Assembly (NCBI GenBank): GCA_020853775.1 | Contig: JADYYH010000024.1 | Coordinates: forward strand, 44,006-108,005 | Source of the DNA: Nitrospira sp. | Lineage (GTDB): Bacteria > Nitrospirota > Nitrospiria > Nitrospirales > Nitrospiraceae | Length of the DNA stretch: 64,000 nucleotides | Direction of reading: 5' to 3' | Part shown: positions 43,760 through 53,066 of the stretch, one piece after another | Layout: every line of letters starts with the position of its first letter | Position numbering within the stretch: the stretch's first letter is position 1 | Made by a program: the position numbers and the translations under genes | The notes under the pieces: model-generated | Databases searched by the model: none | What the model was told of the DNA's origin: nothing | What the model saw: the letters and a program-made list of their open reading frames with translations, nothing else

Positions 43760-44297
43760 GAGCGACGCGAGCACGGTCGCTCGCAGGATCAATCAGGGAT
43801 AGTCTTCCGTTGGGCAGGCGTTGGAGCACCTGAATAGAACCGGACAGCGCATTGACAAACATCAACAGGGCCAGCTTCTCCGCATTGAGCATCTCGACCG
43901 CCTCCTCGACGGTCAGGGCTTCGAGCCTTGGACGAACCACTTCCATGCCGTGATTTTCAGCGCGAGGGGTCTTGCGAACCACGGCGCGGACCCGCGGCTG
44001 ATCGCCGAATTTGTGATTGACCTTGCGCTCCTTCAACTTCCGCAATTGCGCGCCGAGTTTATCCACGACTTCATCAATCGACGCGTACATTTCTTCGGTC
44101 GAGGTCTTCGCTTGCAGCCGGCGGCCCTGCACGACGCCGACCACCTCCGCCACATGGTGAAATTTTTCCACGCTCAGCAGAATTTGGAGCGTGCCCAGCT
44201 TCAACCCGTACCGGTCGAGCCGCTCCATGCGGAGCTCAATATACTCCCGCAAGGCTGGGGTGATCGCCACATGCCGTCCCGTAATCATCAAACGCAT
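43746..44297 (-). CDS. hpf: Ribosome hibernation promoting factor, long form
   Basis: A 183-residue long HPF. The N-terminal domain (1-105) has MRLMITGRHVAITPALREYI and STEEMYASIDEVVDKLGAQL; the C-terminal dimerisation domain (about 125-180) has KPL-like EALTVEEAVEMLNAEKLALL and GRLSLIDP. Long HPF forms 100S ribosome dimers in stationary phase. Lies between rpoN and rapZ. Confidence 0.93.
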   Translation of the reverse strand: MRLMITGRHVAITPALREYIELRMERLDRYGLKLGTLQILLSVEKFHHVAEVVGVVQGRRLQAKTSTEEMYASIDEVVDKLGAQLRKLKERKVNHKFGDQPRVRAVVRKTPRAENHGMEVVRPRLEALTVEEAVEMLNAEKLALLMFVNALSGSIQVLQRLPNGRLSLIDPASDRARVAHDRA

Positions 44298-44403
44298 GCC
44301 ATCCTCGTTTCTCGGGCCCTGGACGCCACTCTGCGTTCAAGCCCGTCGCGACGATTGTTGAACCGCCATAGAGCCATCTCCATGGTGTCAGACTTCGCGC
44401 ACC

Positions 44404-45921
44404 TCAGAAAAACTTCCGCCGTTGCGTGGCAGAGGGGATGTTGTCCTCGGCTCGATATTTGGCTACGGTCCGGCGGGCAATCAACACTTGTTGGGTCTTC
44501 AGCCGCGCGGCAATCTCTTCATCCTTGAGCGGCTTGCGGGCATCCTCGGCCGCGACCATTTGCCTGATCATTTCCCGTACGGTGAGTGATGACAGCATAT
44601 CCGTCGGTTGATCGGCGCGTTGAAGTCCGGCATTAAAGAAGAATTTCAGCTCCAACATCCCCTGCGGGCAATACATATACTTATTGGCCGTCACCCGACT
44701 GATGGTGGATTCATGCATGCCGATATCTTCGGCGACCTGCTTAAGGACCAATGGCTTCAGGTGCTGAATCCCATGCTCGAAGAAGCCTTCCTGAAATTTC
44801 ACGATGCTTGAGACGACTTTCACAATCGTCTTATTACGCTGCTCGATGCTCCGGATCACCCATTGCGCGGCGCGGAGCTTATCATCCAGATAGGCCTTGG
44901 TTTCCGCCGAGCCCGACTGGCCAGACGACATCAATTGTTTATAGTACGGGCTGATCCGCATGCGCGGCAGGCCGTCGTCATTGAGCAAGACTTCCCACTC
45001 CCCTTCGTTCTTGACGACGAACACGTCCGGCACAATGGCGTAATTCTGGGTGTTGGAGAAGGGACGCCCAGGCTTCGGCTCCAAGCCTTCGATGATACGA
45101 GTCGCCTCGAATACGTCTTCTATGGAAATATTCAAGGCCTTGGCGATACGATTATATTGTTTCTTTTCCAGATCCTTCAGATGGTGCAGCACAATGGCTT
45201 CAAGTACCGACCCCTTCAGCACTCCAGGCCGCGACCCCAGAGAGCCCAGCTGGCTTCGCCCCAAAAACTTGAGTTGAAGCAGCAGACATTCGGACAGGTC
45301 CCTCGCCGCCACGCCGTTGGGATCGAACCCCTGCACATCTTTCAGTACCGATTCAGCTTCTGCCACAGAATACTCGGATCCTGCCACCAGTTCGTCCAGC
45401 GTCATCCGGAGATAGCCGTCGTCGTCCAAATTTCCGATGATCAGGCGGCCAATGGCCTTTTCGCGATCGGATAAGCCTGACAAAGACAACTGCCAGACAA
45501 GATGGTCTTCGAGCGACGTCGACTTGGCGACAGTTTGCTCATAGGAGGGAAATTCTTCTTTGGACGAGGAGCTGTACTCAGTCTCGCCTCGACGCATGTC
45601 TGTATCGAAATAATCTTCCCATGTAGAGGCGGAAAACTCTTCGGCATTTTCTCCGCTCTCCGCCGGCTTGTCGTCGCCTTCCCCTCGTGTCTCAGCGGCC
45701 GCCGTCGTCGTGGTATCAGGTTGTTCTCGCTCAGTGGCCGCGGTCTCCTCGCTCTCTTCGGTCTCCGCCACCAATTCGTCCAACAAGGGATTTTCCATCA
45801 GATGCTGCTGCAGGCTTTGCTGAAGCTCCAAGCGAGACAACTGCAGCAGCTTGATCGCCTGCTGCAATTGCGGCGTCATGATCAGTTTCTGACTAAGCCG
45901 AAGATCCAGTCGCAGCTTCAT
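44404..45921 (-). CDS. rpoN: RNA polymerase sigma-54 factor
   Basis: A 505-residue RpoN. Region I is Gln/Leu-rich (SQKLIMTPQLQQAIKLLQLS, LQQSLQQHLMENPLLDEL), region II is acidic (about 50-115), then the core-binding and HTH regions and the invariant RpoN box ARRTVAKYRAEDNIPS near the C-terminus (IPSATQRRKFF). It recognises -24/-12 promoters and needs an AAA+ activator; no activator is encoded in this window. Follows lptB by 18 bases. Confidence 0.97.
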   Translation of the reverse strand: MKLRLDLRLSQKLIMTPQLQQAIKLLQLSRLELQQSLQQHLMENPLLDELVAETEESEETAATEREQPDTTTTAAAETRGEGDDKPAESGENAEEFSASTWEDYFDTDMRRGETEYSSSSKEEFPSYEQTVAKSTSLEDHLVWQLSLSGLSDREKAIGRLIIGNLDDDGYLRMTLDELVAGSEYSVAEAESVLKDVQGFDPNGVAARDLSECLLLQLKFLGRSQLGSLGSRPGVLKGSVLEAIVLHHLKDLEKKQYNRIAKALNISIEDVFEATRIIEGLEPKPGRPFSNTQNYAIVPDVFVVKNEGEWEVLLNDDGLPRMRISPYYKQLMSSGQSGSAETKAYLDDKLRAAQWVIRSIEQRNKTIVKVVSSIVKFQEGFFEHGIQHLKPLVLKQVAEDIGMHESTISRVTANKYMYCPQGMLELKFFFNAGLQRADQPTDMLSSLTVREMIRQMVAAEDARKPLKDEEIAARLKTQQVLIARRTVAKYRAEDNIPSATQRRKFF

Positions 45922-45939
45922 CGCCCCACTCCCTGCCTG

Positions 45940-46728
45940 CTACAGGCGAAATCCTTCGCCCAAATACACGGCCCGAGCCATTTCACTTTTCTCGATCACG
46001 CCGGGAGGCCCGGCCTCCAGAATCGTGCCTTCATTGATGATATAAGCCCGATCCGTAATCGAGAGGGTTTCCCTCACATTGTGATCGGTGATCAAGACGC
46101 CGATCTGCCGTTGTTTCAATCGGATGATGATGTGCTGGATATCCGAGACCGCAATCGGGTCGATGCCGGCAAAGGGTTCGTCCAACAGCATGAAGAGCGG
46201 ACTCGTTGCCAGTGCGCGTGTAATTTCCAGCCGCCTACGCTCCCCTCCCGATAAGGCATAGGCCTTACTTTTCCGAATATGCACCAGATCAAGCTCTTTG
46301 AGCAACGTTTCCACCCGTTCCATCCGTTCACTTCTCGAATAGCCTAGCATCTCGAGAATCGCAAGGATATTGTGTTCCACCGACAGTCGCCGAAAGACCG
46401 ACGATTCTTGGGGCAGGTATCCAATGCCTCGCCGAGCCCGCTTATACATGGGCAGATCGGTAATGTCGTTGCCGCTCAGCGCAATCTGCCCTTCATCCGG
46501 CTGACAGAGTCCCACCATCATATCGAAGATGGTGGTCTTTCCGGCGCCGTTTGGGCCCAATAGTCCAACCACTTCACCGGCGTGCACGTCGAGGGACACA
46601 CCCTTGACTACCTTTCTCCCGCGAAAACTCTTCACCAATCCACTGGCCGCCAGGCAATCTGCTTGACCCGACCGCGCTGCCAAGCCTTCCTGTGGCGCCT
46701 GGCCGATGATGGACTTGGTCTCAATCAC
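45940..46728 (-). CDS. lptB: LPS export ATPase LptB
   Basis: A 262-residue ABC ATPase with Walker [19 protein letters not shown], the signature [15 protein letters not shown], Walker [20 protein letters not shown] and switch His in [11 protein letters not shown]. It is closer to LptB than to amino-acid ATPases by [20 protein letters not shown]. About 28 extra N-terminal residues precede the usual start. It overlaps the lptA stop by four bases. Confidence 0.95.
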   Translation of the reverse strand: MIETKSIIGQAPQEGLAARSGQADCLAASGLVKSFRGRKVVKGVSLDVHAGEVVGLLGPNGAGKTTIFDMMVGLCQPDEGQIALSGNDITDLPMYKRARRGIGYLPQESSVFRRLSVEHNILAILEMLGYSRSERMERVETLLKELDLVHIRKSKAYALSGGERRRLEITRALATSPLFMLLDEPFAGIDPIAVSDIQHIIIRLKQRQIGVLITDHNVRETLSITDRAYIINEGTILEAGPPGVIEKSEMARAVYLGEGFRL

Positions 46729-47333
46729 CGCTTGCCACCGCCTTCACCTTCGATAATGACCTGGGAGTCGCCTTCGACCACGCTACGGTCTTCGTCCAGA
46801 AACATAATGATCCGTTTTCCGGACACACGAGTACCCTTCTGCCAGGCCACAGGCTCGCCCGTGAGGACGATTTTTTTCTGGTCCTCATAATACACGGCCT
46901 TCTGGCACGTGGCTTGGCCGTCTTCTTTTTTGATGTTCACTCGACCGGTCGCTTCGACCATGCGAATACTGCGTTCTGACACGGCGGGCGCCGCATCTCG
47001 TTCCTTCGAGTCGGACGTCGTCGAGCTGGTGAGACTCTTTGATTTGGCTGCCCCTCCGGAATCTTTATGATCAGCGCCGTTACGGCTCGGGTGAAAAGAC
47101 ACCACCATGTGGTCTGAATGCACCACCAACAGGCCGCGCGTGAGGACGACGGCTCCGTCAAAGATCGCCGTGTTTTCTTGGTTGTTGACGGTCATCGTTC
47201 GAGACGTGATCGTGGTAGGCGCGGAATTGGCTGGAGGCTCTTTGGTCGCACGCGTTTCTATCGCGTAGGCATCGTGAGTGCCCGGCACGGTCTCGCCACT
47301 AAGAAGCAGGCATGACATCCACATGCACGTCAT
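46725..47333 (-). CDS. lptA: LPS periplasmic transport protein LptA-like
   Basis: About 202 residues with OstA/LptA repeats: [71 protein letters not shown] and [15 protein letters not shown] Ser/Lys-rich insert (about residues 85-115) interrupts the fold. Start is uncertain: ATGs at 47333, 47324 and 47318 lie inside the lptC end; the short hydrophobic leader [13 protein letters not shown] follows. It bridges LPS from LptC to the outer membrane. Confidence 0.85.
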   Translation of the reverse strand: MTCMWMSCLLLSGETVPGTHDAYAIETRATKEPPANSAPTTITSRTMTVNNQENTAIFDGAVVLTRGLLVVHSDHMVVSFHPSRNGADHKDSGGAAKSKSLTSSTTSDSKERDAAPAVSERSIRMVEATGRVNIKKEDGQATCQKAVYYEDQKKIVLTGEPVAWQKGTRVSGKRIIMFLDEDRSVVEGDSQVIIEGEGGGKR

Positions 47334-47871
47334 CAAGGATTTGGAATTCCTCCGTATCCATCTTCCCCAGCAACCCTCTTCCCGTGACTTGCAATCCATG
47401 CCCCTGAATTGTGACATGGTCCGGAGTTTGAATTTCATGCCGTGCATCAGTCCATACAAGGTGATTTGTCTGAATGGTATAGCCACTTTGCGTCTCAACT
47501 ACAATCGGCGTGGATCTGTTCGACAATTGAAAATTCTTTGTTTGCGTATCCAGCGTCCCCTCATCCCCGGATAGGGTCAGCTCTTTGCCTTGCATTCCGT
47601 ACAGAGTAATCTGAACGTTGCTGAGAATGGCACGGCTCTCCTTTTCGTAGAGGCGAGCCTGTGCGGCCTGGACTTTCCACTGAACAAGATCGCCTTTAGT
47701 CTGGATAAAGGTGAAATCCTGAATGCGCGCATCGGCAGATTCGGCCTCGACCGGAGCGACCGATCGCGACGAAGAGCCAGGATTTGAACGTGTAATGAGC
47801 AAATACCCAAGAAATGCCGCAAGAACCACGCTGAGAGCTAAAAGACCTCGTCGAACCCAACGTTCCCACAT
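47299..47871 (-). CDS. lptC: LPS export membrane protein LptC-like
   Basis: A 190-residue bitopic protein: basic start, one membrane helix (GLLALSVVLAAFLGYLLI), then the LptC/OstA-like beta fold (IQDFTFIQTKGDLVQWKVQA, GEDGTLDTQT-like repeats, GYTIQTNHLVWTDARHEIQT). First gene of the lptC-lptA-lptB-rpoN-hpf-rapZ unit. Family identification rests on fold pattern and order. Confidence 0.85.
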   Translation of the reverse strand: MWERWVRRGLLALSVVLAAFLGYLLITRSNPGSSSRSVAPVEAESADARIQDFTFIQTKGDLVQWKVQAAQARLYEKESRAILSNVQITLYGMQGKELTLSGDEGTLDTQTKNFQLSNRSTPIVVETQSGYTIQTNHLVWTDARHEIQTPDHVTIQGHGLQVTGRGLLGKMDTEEFQILDDVHVDVMPAS

Positions 47872-47923
47872 GGAAAAAAGCCCCTATTTTAAAGAGCTTC
47901 CCAGGTCAGACCCCGGTGGCATG

Positions 47924-47952
47924 ATAGTAGCATTCCACCGAAGCCAAGTAAA
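47924..47952 (-). promoter_or_regulatory. Possible promoter of the lptC operon
   Basis: TTTACT (47947-47952), 17-base spacer, TACTAT (47924-47929), about 55 bases before lptC. Each box matches four of six consensus bases. Confidence 0.45.
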
Positions 47953-48021
47953 CAAAAGCGACGGCGTATGGACTGAGAAAGTGGTCTGAGTAGCAATGAA
48001 ATGAACGGCAGGAGGAAAACC

Positions 48022-48057
48022 GAAGGCCACGACGAGGGTGATGTCGTCGTGGCCTTC
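48022..48057. terminator. Bidirectional terminator after rplQ
   Basis: GAAGGCCACGACGA and TCGTCGTGGCCTTC form a perfect 14-bp stem with an 8-base loop, six bases past the rplQ stop. T-runs occur on both sides (TTTTCG on plus, GGTTTTCC on minus). It ends the ribosomal-protein transcript. Confidence 0.85.
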
Positions 48058-48063
48058 TTTTCG

Positions 48064-48510
48064 TTAGCTTTCTGCAGGTGCGGAACTTTTCTCCGCCGAC
48101 TCTTTTTTCTCCGCCGCCGACGTGTCAGCAGCAGGCACCGCCTTAGGCTTTTCCTGACGGGTGACCAATTCTATCGCGACCATCTCCGCCGCATCTCCGA
48201 TCCGACGGCGAGTTCGGATGATACGCGTATAGCCTCCAGGACGGTTTTGGAACCGTGACGCAACGTCGCTGAATAACTTCGACACCACGGCCTTGCTCCG
48301 CAAGAAGCTCAATGCGCGACGACGAGCAGGCAGCGTCCCTTCTTTGCCAAGGGAGATCATTCGGTCAGTGAACCCACGAATTTCCTTCGCCTTCGCTTCC
48401 GTCGTCTCGATACGCTCCTGCTCCAACAGTGAAGTCACAAGACTTCTGAACAGAGCCCATCGGTGTTTGGTTTGACGTCCGAGTTGTCGACCCTTCTTTT
48501 TGTGGCGCAC
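48064..48510 (-). CDS. rplQ: Ribosomal protein L17
   Basis: A 148-residue L17 with the opening MRHKKKGRQLGRQTKHRWAL and RRRALSFLRSKAVVSKLF. The core ends near residue 118; a 30-residue Ala/Lys/Glu/Ser-rich tail follows and is not part of the canonical protein. Last gene of the S10-spc-alpha supercluster. Confidence 0.96.
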   Translation of the reverse strand: MRHKKKGRQLGRQTKHRWALFRSLVTSLLEQERIETTEAKAKEIRGFTDRMISLGKEGTLPARRRALSFLRSKAVVSKLFSDVASRFQNRPGGYTRIIRTRRRIGDAAEMVAIELVTRQEKPKAVPAADTSAAEKKESAEKSSAPAES

Positions 48511-48528
48511 GGTAATCCTGTTCCTTTC

Positions 48529-49530
48529 TTACTCTGAACGCACGCCCGCGTCGCCTGACGGCAAGGCGTCGACTTTCATTCCAAGGCTCAGTCCCATTTC
48601 GGTCAGGATTTCCTTGATTTCATTGAGCGACTTCTTCCCGAAATTCTTCGTCTTCAACATTTCCGCTTCAGTCTTCTGGACCAGATCGGCAATGGTTTTG
48701 ATATTGGCGTTCTTGAGGCAATTCGCCGCACGAACGGACAATTCCAGTTCATTGACGCTTCGGTACAGATTCTTATTCACTTCATCGGACAAATCTTCGC
48801 TACCAGCGGACGGTTTCGCATCAGACCGCTCTTCGGGGTTGATAAAGATGTCCAGATGTTCCCGAAGAATCCCTGCCGCGTTGGACAACGCATCTCGGGG
48901 GGAAATCGTCCCGTCCGTCCAAATTTCCAACGTTAATTTGTCGTAATCCGTCATTCGACCAACGCGAGCATTCTCGACGTGAAAATTGACCCGCTTGATG
49001 GGAGAGAAGATCGAGTCAATGGCAATCACACCAATCGGTAATCCTTCTTCCTTGTTGCGTTCAGCCGGAACAAACCCGCGACCATGCTTGATCGTCATTT
49101 CCATATCTAGCGCGGCATCCTTGTCCAGGGTCGCGATGTGCAAGTCCGGCGTGAGAATCGTCACATCCCCGTCGTGCGTAATATCAGACCCCTTGGCTTC
49201 CCCTGGGCCCTTCTTCTTCAGACGGATGGTCTTTGGCTTGTCGCCCTGCAGCGCCAACCGGAGACTCTTCACATTCAAAATAATCGAAGTGACGTCTTCG
49301 GTCACACCGGGAATCGTGGAGAACTCATGTAACACGCCCTCAATCTTGACGGTGGTTACTGCAGCCCCTGTCAAGGAAGACAGCAATACACGGCGCAAGG
49401 AATTTCCTACCGTGGTGCCGAATCCTCGCTCAAATGCCTCGGTCGTAAATCTTCCAAATGTCGGGGAAAGAGTGTCCTTATCGACTTCCACCCGCATGGG
49501 GATCTGAAAGTCTTTCATCGCTTTAATCAT
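48529..49530 (-). CDS. rpoA: RNA polymerase alpha subunit
   Basis: A 333-residue alpha subunit. The N-terminal assembly domain shows [20 protein letters not shown] and the C-terminal domain (from about residue 255) has the promoter-binding helices [20 protein letters not shown] and [23 protein letters not shown] 49530 has GGGGGAG upstream. Lies between rpsD and rplQ as in most bacteria. Confidence 0.98.
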   Translation of the reverse strand: MIKAMKDFQIPMRVEVDKDTLSPTFGRFTTEAFERGFGTTVGNSLRRVLLSSLTGAAVTTVKIEGVLHEFSTIPGVTEDVTSIILNVKSLRLALQGDKPKTIRLKKKGPGEAKGSDITHDGDVTILTPDLHIATLDKDAALDMEMTIKHGRGFVPAERNKEEGLPIGVIAIDSIFSPIKRVNFHVENARVGRMTDYDKLTLEIWTDGTISPRDALSNAAGILREHLDIFINPEERSDAKPSAGSEDLSDEVNKNLYRSVNELELSVRAANCLKNANIKTIADLVQKTEAEMLKTKNFGKKSLNEIKEILTEMGLSLGMKVDALPSGDAGVRSE

Positions 49531-49614
49531 GACTCCCCCTTCATTAACTCGTGTATGCCTATATATCGTTCAACCATGATGAGGTCCAACCACGGGAGCC
49601 TCAACCATGTATGC

Positions 49615-50241
49615 TTAGCGCGAATACAATTCGACGACCATCTGCTCATTAACAGGCAACACAATATGTTCCTTGGTCGGCAAGGAGCGAATCGTCCCCT
49701 TGTAGGCCGCTCGATCCAACTCCAGCCATTCAGGAATACCACGACCATCCACCGCCGCAAGTGCACCCTGAATCGGAAGCAATTCGCGACTCTTTTGTCG
49801 GACCTCGATGGAATCACCAGCTTTGACGAGAGCACCGGGCGCCTTCACTTTTCGGCCATTGATCATCAAGTGACCATGATTGACCAACTGCCGGGCCTCT
49901 TTTCGCGAGGCACCGAAGCCGAGCCGATACACCACATTGTCCAAGCGACATTCCAGGAGGCGCAGCAGGGTATCGCCCGTGACCCCGGTCTGACGTTCTG
50001 CTCGTTCGAAAATGCCTCGAAATTGACATTCCTGGAGGCCGTAAATCCTCTTGAGTTTTTGCTTTTCACGCAACTGCAAGCTGTAGTCCGACGTTCGTTG
50101 ACGGGCCTGACCGTGCTGCCCAGGAGGATAACTCCGGCGCTCGATCGCACACTTCTCGGTCATGCAACGAGACCCCTTCAAGAAGAGTTTCTCGCCCTCT
50201 CTCCGGCACAAGCGGCAGACAGGTCCACTATATTTTGCCAC
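49615..50241 (-). CDS. rpsD: Ribosomal protein S4
   Basis: A 208-residue S4 with the zinc-finger type N-terminus (CRLCRREGEKLFLKGSRC, then MTEKC), PGQHGQARQRTSDYSLQLRE and the S4 RNA-binding domain RLDNVVYRLGFGASRKEARQ. S4 nucleates 30S assembly and in many bacteria represses the alpha operon. Followed by an 84-base gap to rpoA. Confidence 0.98.
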   Translation of the reverse strand: MAKYSGPVCRLCRREGEKLFLKGSRCMTEKCAIERRSYPPGQHGQARQRTSDYSLQLREKQKLKRIYGLQECQFRGIFERAERQTGVTGDTLLRLLECRLDNVVYRLGFGASRKEARQLVNHGHLMINGRKVKAPGALVKAGDSIEVRQKSRELLPIQGALAAVDGRGIPEWLELDRAAYKGTIRSLPTKEHIVLPVNEQMVVELYSR

Positions 50242-50323
50242 GCTACTACCCCTCCTCTACCTCAACAACTCAAGTACAACCGAATCAGATATTTCGTTAC
50301 TACGAAGATGCCCCGGCTCTCTC

Positions 50324-50707
50324 CTACACCCGCCGACGTTTCGGCGGCCGGCATCCGTTGTGAGGAATGGGCGTCACATCGCGGATCAAATTGATGCGCA
50401 ATCCGGCACTTTGCAAGGAGCGAATGGCAGACTCTCGGCCAGCACCTGGCCCGTTGACATACACATCAACCTGGCGCATGCCGTTTTCCATGGCTTTTCT
50501 GGCTGCGGCTTCGCCAGCTCGTTGCGCGGCAAACGGGGTGCTCTTGCGTGACCCCTTAAAACCCTGGTTGCCTGAACTGGCCCACACGACGGTGTTGCCG
50601 CTCATATCCGTAATGGTCACGATCGTATTATTGAACGATGCCTGCACGTGAGCCACTCCGCTCTGGACAATCTTCCGTTCCTTCTTTTTGCCCTTCTTCA
50701 CACTCAT
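50324..50707 (-). CDS. rpsK: Ribosomal protein S11
   Basis: A 127-residue S11: [40 protein letters not shown] and the C-terminal [18 protein letters not shown]. Platform protein of the 30S subunit. Standard length and order (rpsM-rpsK-rpsD). Confidence 0.98.
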   Translation of the reverse strand: MSVKKGKKKERKIVQSGVAHVQASFNNTIVTITDMSGNTVVWASSGNQGFKGSRKSTPFAAQRAGEAAARKAMENGMRQVDVYVNGPGAGRESAIRSLQSAGLRINLIRDVTPIPHNGCRPPKRRRV

Positions 50708-50748
50708 AGAATCTCCCTCAGCGCATGGCGCCTGCTCGGTCTAATCTC

Positions 50749-51138
50749 TTATGCTCGGGAACCAGCGGGCTTCTGCGGTTTACTGCCCACACCCGAGCGT
50801 CTTCCTTTACGGGTGCGCGCATTGGTCTTAGTCCGCTGTCCGCGAACAGGCAACCCTTTGCGATGCCGAAGCCCACGAAATGTCCCGGTATCCACCAAAC
50901 GCTTGATATTCATCGACACTTCTTTGCGCAAGTCACCTTCAACGCGGTAATCCCGTTCGATGACCTCGCGAATCTTGACGATCTTGTCTTCGCTGACATC
51001 TTTCACACGAATGGAGCCATCAACTCCGGCCTTTTTGAGAATCGCCTGTGCGGCGACGCGACCGATCCCGAACACATAGGTCAAACCAATTTCGATGCGT
51101 TTGTCTTTTGGCAAATCAACGCCAGCAATACGTGCCAT
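50749..51138 (-). CDS. rpsM: Ribosomal protein S13
   Basis: A 129-residue S13 with [20 protein letters not shown], the helix-two-turn-helix [15 protein letters not shown] and the basic tail [20 protein letters not shown]. Binds the 30S head and contacts tRNA. Separated from rpmJ by 138 bases that show no further gene. Confidence 0.98.
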   Translation of the reverse strand: MARIAGVDLPKDKRIEIGLTYVFGIGRVAAQAILKKAGVDGSIRVKDVSEDKIVKIREVIERDYRVEGDLRKEVSMNIKRLVDTGTFRGLRHRKGLPVRGQRTKTNARTRKGRRSGVGSKPQKPAGSRA

Positions 51139-51276
51139 AATTACCCCCTAGTTCCTTTTCTTGCTCGCCTGATGAGTTGGCTCAGCAGCGCTCCAGGAAT
51201 CCCCCTGCCACTGCGGTGCAGATGATTCTGTCCAGACACTGACGCATGATACCATGCTAAGGCAACCCACCTTCGG

Positions 51277-51390
51277 TTATCCCTGCCGTTGTTTATGACG
51301 GGGATTAGCGCATAAAACGCGAACGACCCCACGACGGCGGACGACTTTACACTTTGCACAAATCGGCTTAACTGACGACTTGACCTTCAT
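51277..51390 (-). CDS. rpmJ: Ribosomal protein L36
   Basis: A 37-residue L36: [20 protein letters not shown], ending [10 protein letters not shown]. The four zinc ligands (C-x2-C, then Cys and His) are present, so this is the zinc-containing form. It lies between infA and rpsM, its classical position. Confidence 0.96.
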   Translation of the reverse strand: MKVKSSVKPICAKCKVVRRRGVVRVLCANPRHKQRQG

Positions 51391-51408
51391 AGCAATTCCA
51401 TTTCTCCA

Positions 51409-51627
51409 CTACTTGAAGCGATAAGTAATCCGTCCCCTAGTTAAATCATAGGGCGACAATTGAATGGTGACCTTGTCGCCGGGAAGGATCCGAATAAAAT
51501 GCATTCGCATTTTTCCGGAAATATGAGCCAAAATTCGGTGCCCGTTTTCCAACTCTACGCGAAACATCGCATTGGGGAGAGTCTCAGCCACTGTGCCGGT
51601 CACTTCTATGACATCTTCTTTTGGCAC
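51409..51627 (-). CDS. infA: Translation initiation factor IF-1
   Basis: A 72-residue OB-fold protein, full length: [40 protein letters not shown] and [16 protein letters not shown]. Blocks the ribosomal A site during initiation. Between map and rpmJ. Confidence 0.98.
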   Translation of the reverse strand: MPKEDVIEVTGTVAETLPNAMFRVELENGHRILAHISGKMRMHFIRILPGDKVTIQLSPYDLTRGRITYRFK

Positions 51628-51648
51628 GTATCGGTACGCCTCCCCGTC

Positions 51649-52404
51649 TTAGTGTGACAATTGTGAAAGAATCTTGGCCGGGCCACTCGCTTGAATGGCG
51701 ATGGTGTGCTCAAAGTGAGCAGACCAACGGCCATCTTGAGTGACCGCCGTCCACCGATCTTCTAGTATACGAACGGCGCTGCCCCCCATATTCACCATTG
51801 GTTCGATGGCCAAGACCATGCCAACCTGGAGTCGAGGACCCTGTCCAGGTTTGCCATAGTTTGGCACTTGCGGTTCCTCATGAAGCTGCCTTCCTATACC
51901 ATGACCGACAAATTCCGTCACGACAGTAAAGCCAGCCTGTTCGACATGGGTCTGTATAGCATGAGAGACATCCGAAAGGCGATTCCCGACTACCGCCTTC
52001 GCAATTCCTCTATACATCGCTTCCTCGGTGACCTGTATCAGACGTAACGCCTCTACACTGGCCGATCCAACCGGCACAGTCACGGCGGAGTCGCCATAAA
52101 AGCCGGAGACAATGGCACCCAAGTCAAGTCCGATAATGTCGCCTTCTTTGAGTTTTCGCTTCGACGGAATTCCGTGAACGACCTGTTCATTAACGGATGC
52201 GCAGAGGGTTTTCGGATAATTCCGATATCCTTTGAAGGCTGGGATGGCGCCACGACCACGAATAGCCTCTTCAGCGATTCGGTCTAAATCTTCAGTCGTG
52301 ATGCCAGGTTCGACTTTCCCTTTCAACAGCGCTAAGACTTCTGCCACCACACGGGAAGCCTGCGCCATCAACGTCACCTCATCCGGCGTTTTGAAGACGA
52401 TCAT
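51649..52404 (-). CDS. map: Methionine aminopeptidase, type I
   Basis: A 251-residue enzyme that removes initiator Met. Metal ligands are visible: two Asp in GLDLGAIVSGFYGDSAVTV, His in GHGIGRQLHEEPQVPN, Glu in LAIEPMVNMGG and Glu in AHFEHTIAI. The start overlaps the adk stop (ATGA). No N-terminal extension. Confidence 0.97.
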   Translation of the reverse strand: MIVFKTPDEVTLMAQASRVVAEVLALLKGKVEPGITTEDLDRIAEEAIRGRGAIPAFKGYRNYPKTLCASVNEQVVHGIPSKRKLKEGDIIGLDLGAIVSGFYGDSAVTVPVGSASVEALRLIQVTEEAMYRGIAKAVVGNRLSDVSHAIQTHVEQAGFTVVTEFVGHGIGRQLHEEPQVPNYGKPGQGPRLQVGMVLAIEPMVNMGGSAVRILEDRWTAVTQDGRWSAHFEHTIAIQASGPAKILSQLSH

Positions 52405-53057
52405 TGAGCGCCGAGCCCGAGCAGCATGGCCGAAAGCCTGCTGTAGACAGCGGCCATTTCGCCAGCCCCCTCCAGATCGCTCAGGAGGTTTTTCGACTCG
52501 TAATAGGCGATGAGCGGGGCGGTTTGCTCATCATACACCTTTAGTCGAGCTTCAATCGTTTCAGGCTTATCGTCACTTCGCTGTACGAGCGTCACCCCGC
52601 ACCGATCACACTGACCTTCGATTTTCGGCGGAGCAAACGAAATGTGAAACACGCTCTGACACTTTGGGCAGCTCCGTCGCCCACTGAGTCGTGTGACCAC
52701 ATCATGCCGTGAGACGCGAAAGTTGATGACCCGATCGAGTGAGAGACCTCGACTGGTTAAGATAGTCTGTAATTCTTCAGCTTGCGGTACCGTCCGTGGA
52801 AAACCGTCCAGCACAAAGCCCTTCTGACATGAAGGCGCGGCCAAGGTTTCCCGCACCATGCCGATCACCACGCTATCCGGAACCAATTTTCCGGCATCCA
52901 TGCTTTTCTTAGCTTCAATCCCGAGTGCAGTTTGATTGCGGACGGCTTCTCGCAACAGATCACCGGTAGAAATCTTTGGCCAGCCGAATTGAGCGGTGAC
53001 CCGATCTGCCTGAGTACCCTTGCCAACGCCTGGCGCGCCGAGAAAAACGAGTCGCAT
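52401..53057 (-). CDS. adk: Adenylate kinase
   Basis: A 218-residue long-form kinase with P-loop GAPGVGKGTQADRV, the AMP site STGDLLREAVRN and GFPRTVPQAEEL, and a zinc-type LID with CPKCQSVFHISF...CDRCG (four Cys). Interconverts ATP+AMP and ADP. Standard secY-adk-map order. Confidence 0.97.
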   Translation of the reverse strand: MRLVFLGAPGVGKGTQADRVTAQFGWPKISTGDLLREAVRNQTALGIEAKKSMDAGKLVPDSVVIGMVRETLAAPSCQKGFVLDGFPRTVPQAEELQTILTSRGLSLDRVINFRVSRHDVVTRLSGRRSCPKCQSVFHISFAPPKIEGQCDRCGVTLVQRSDDKPETIEARLKVYDEQTAPLIAYYESKNLLSDLEGAGEMAAVYSRLSAMLLGLGAQ

Positions 53058-53066
53058 GAGATGGTC

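Noticed and set aside
46900..46930. TGGCAC...TTGGC sequence resembling a sigma54 site
   Set aside because: It lies inside lptA coding sequence, in an orientation that does not precede a gene.
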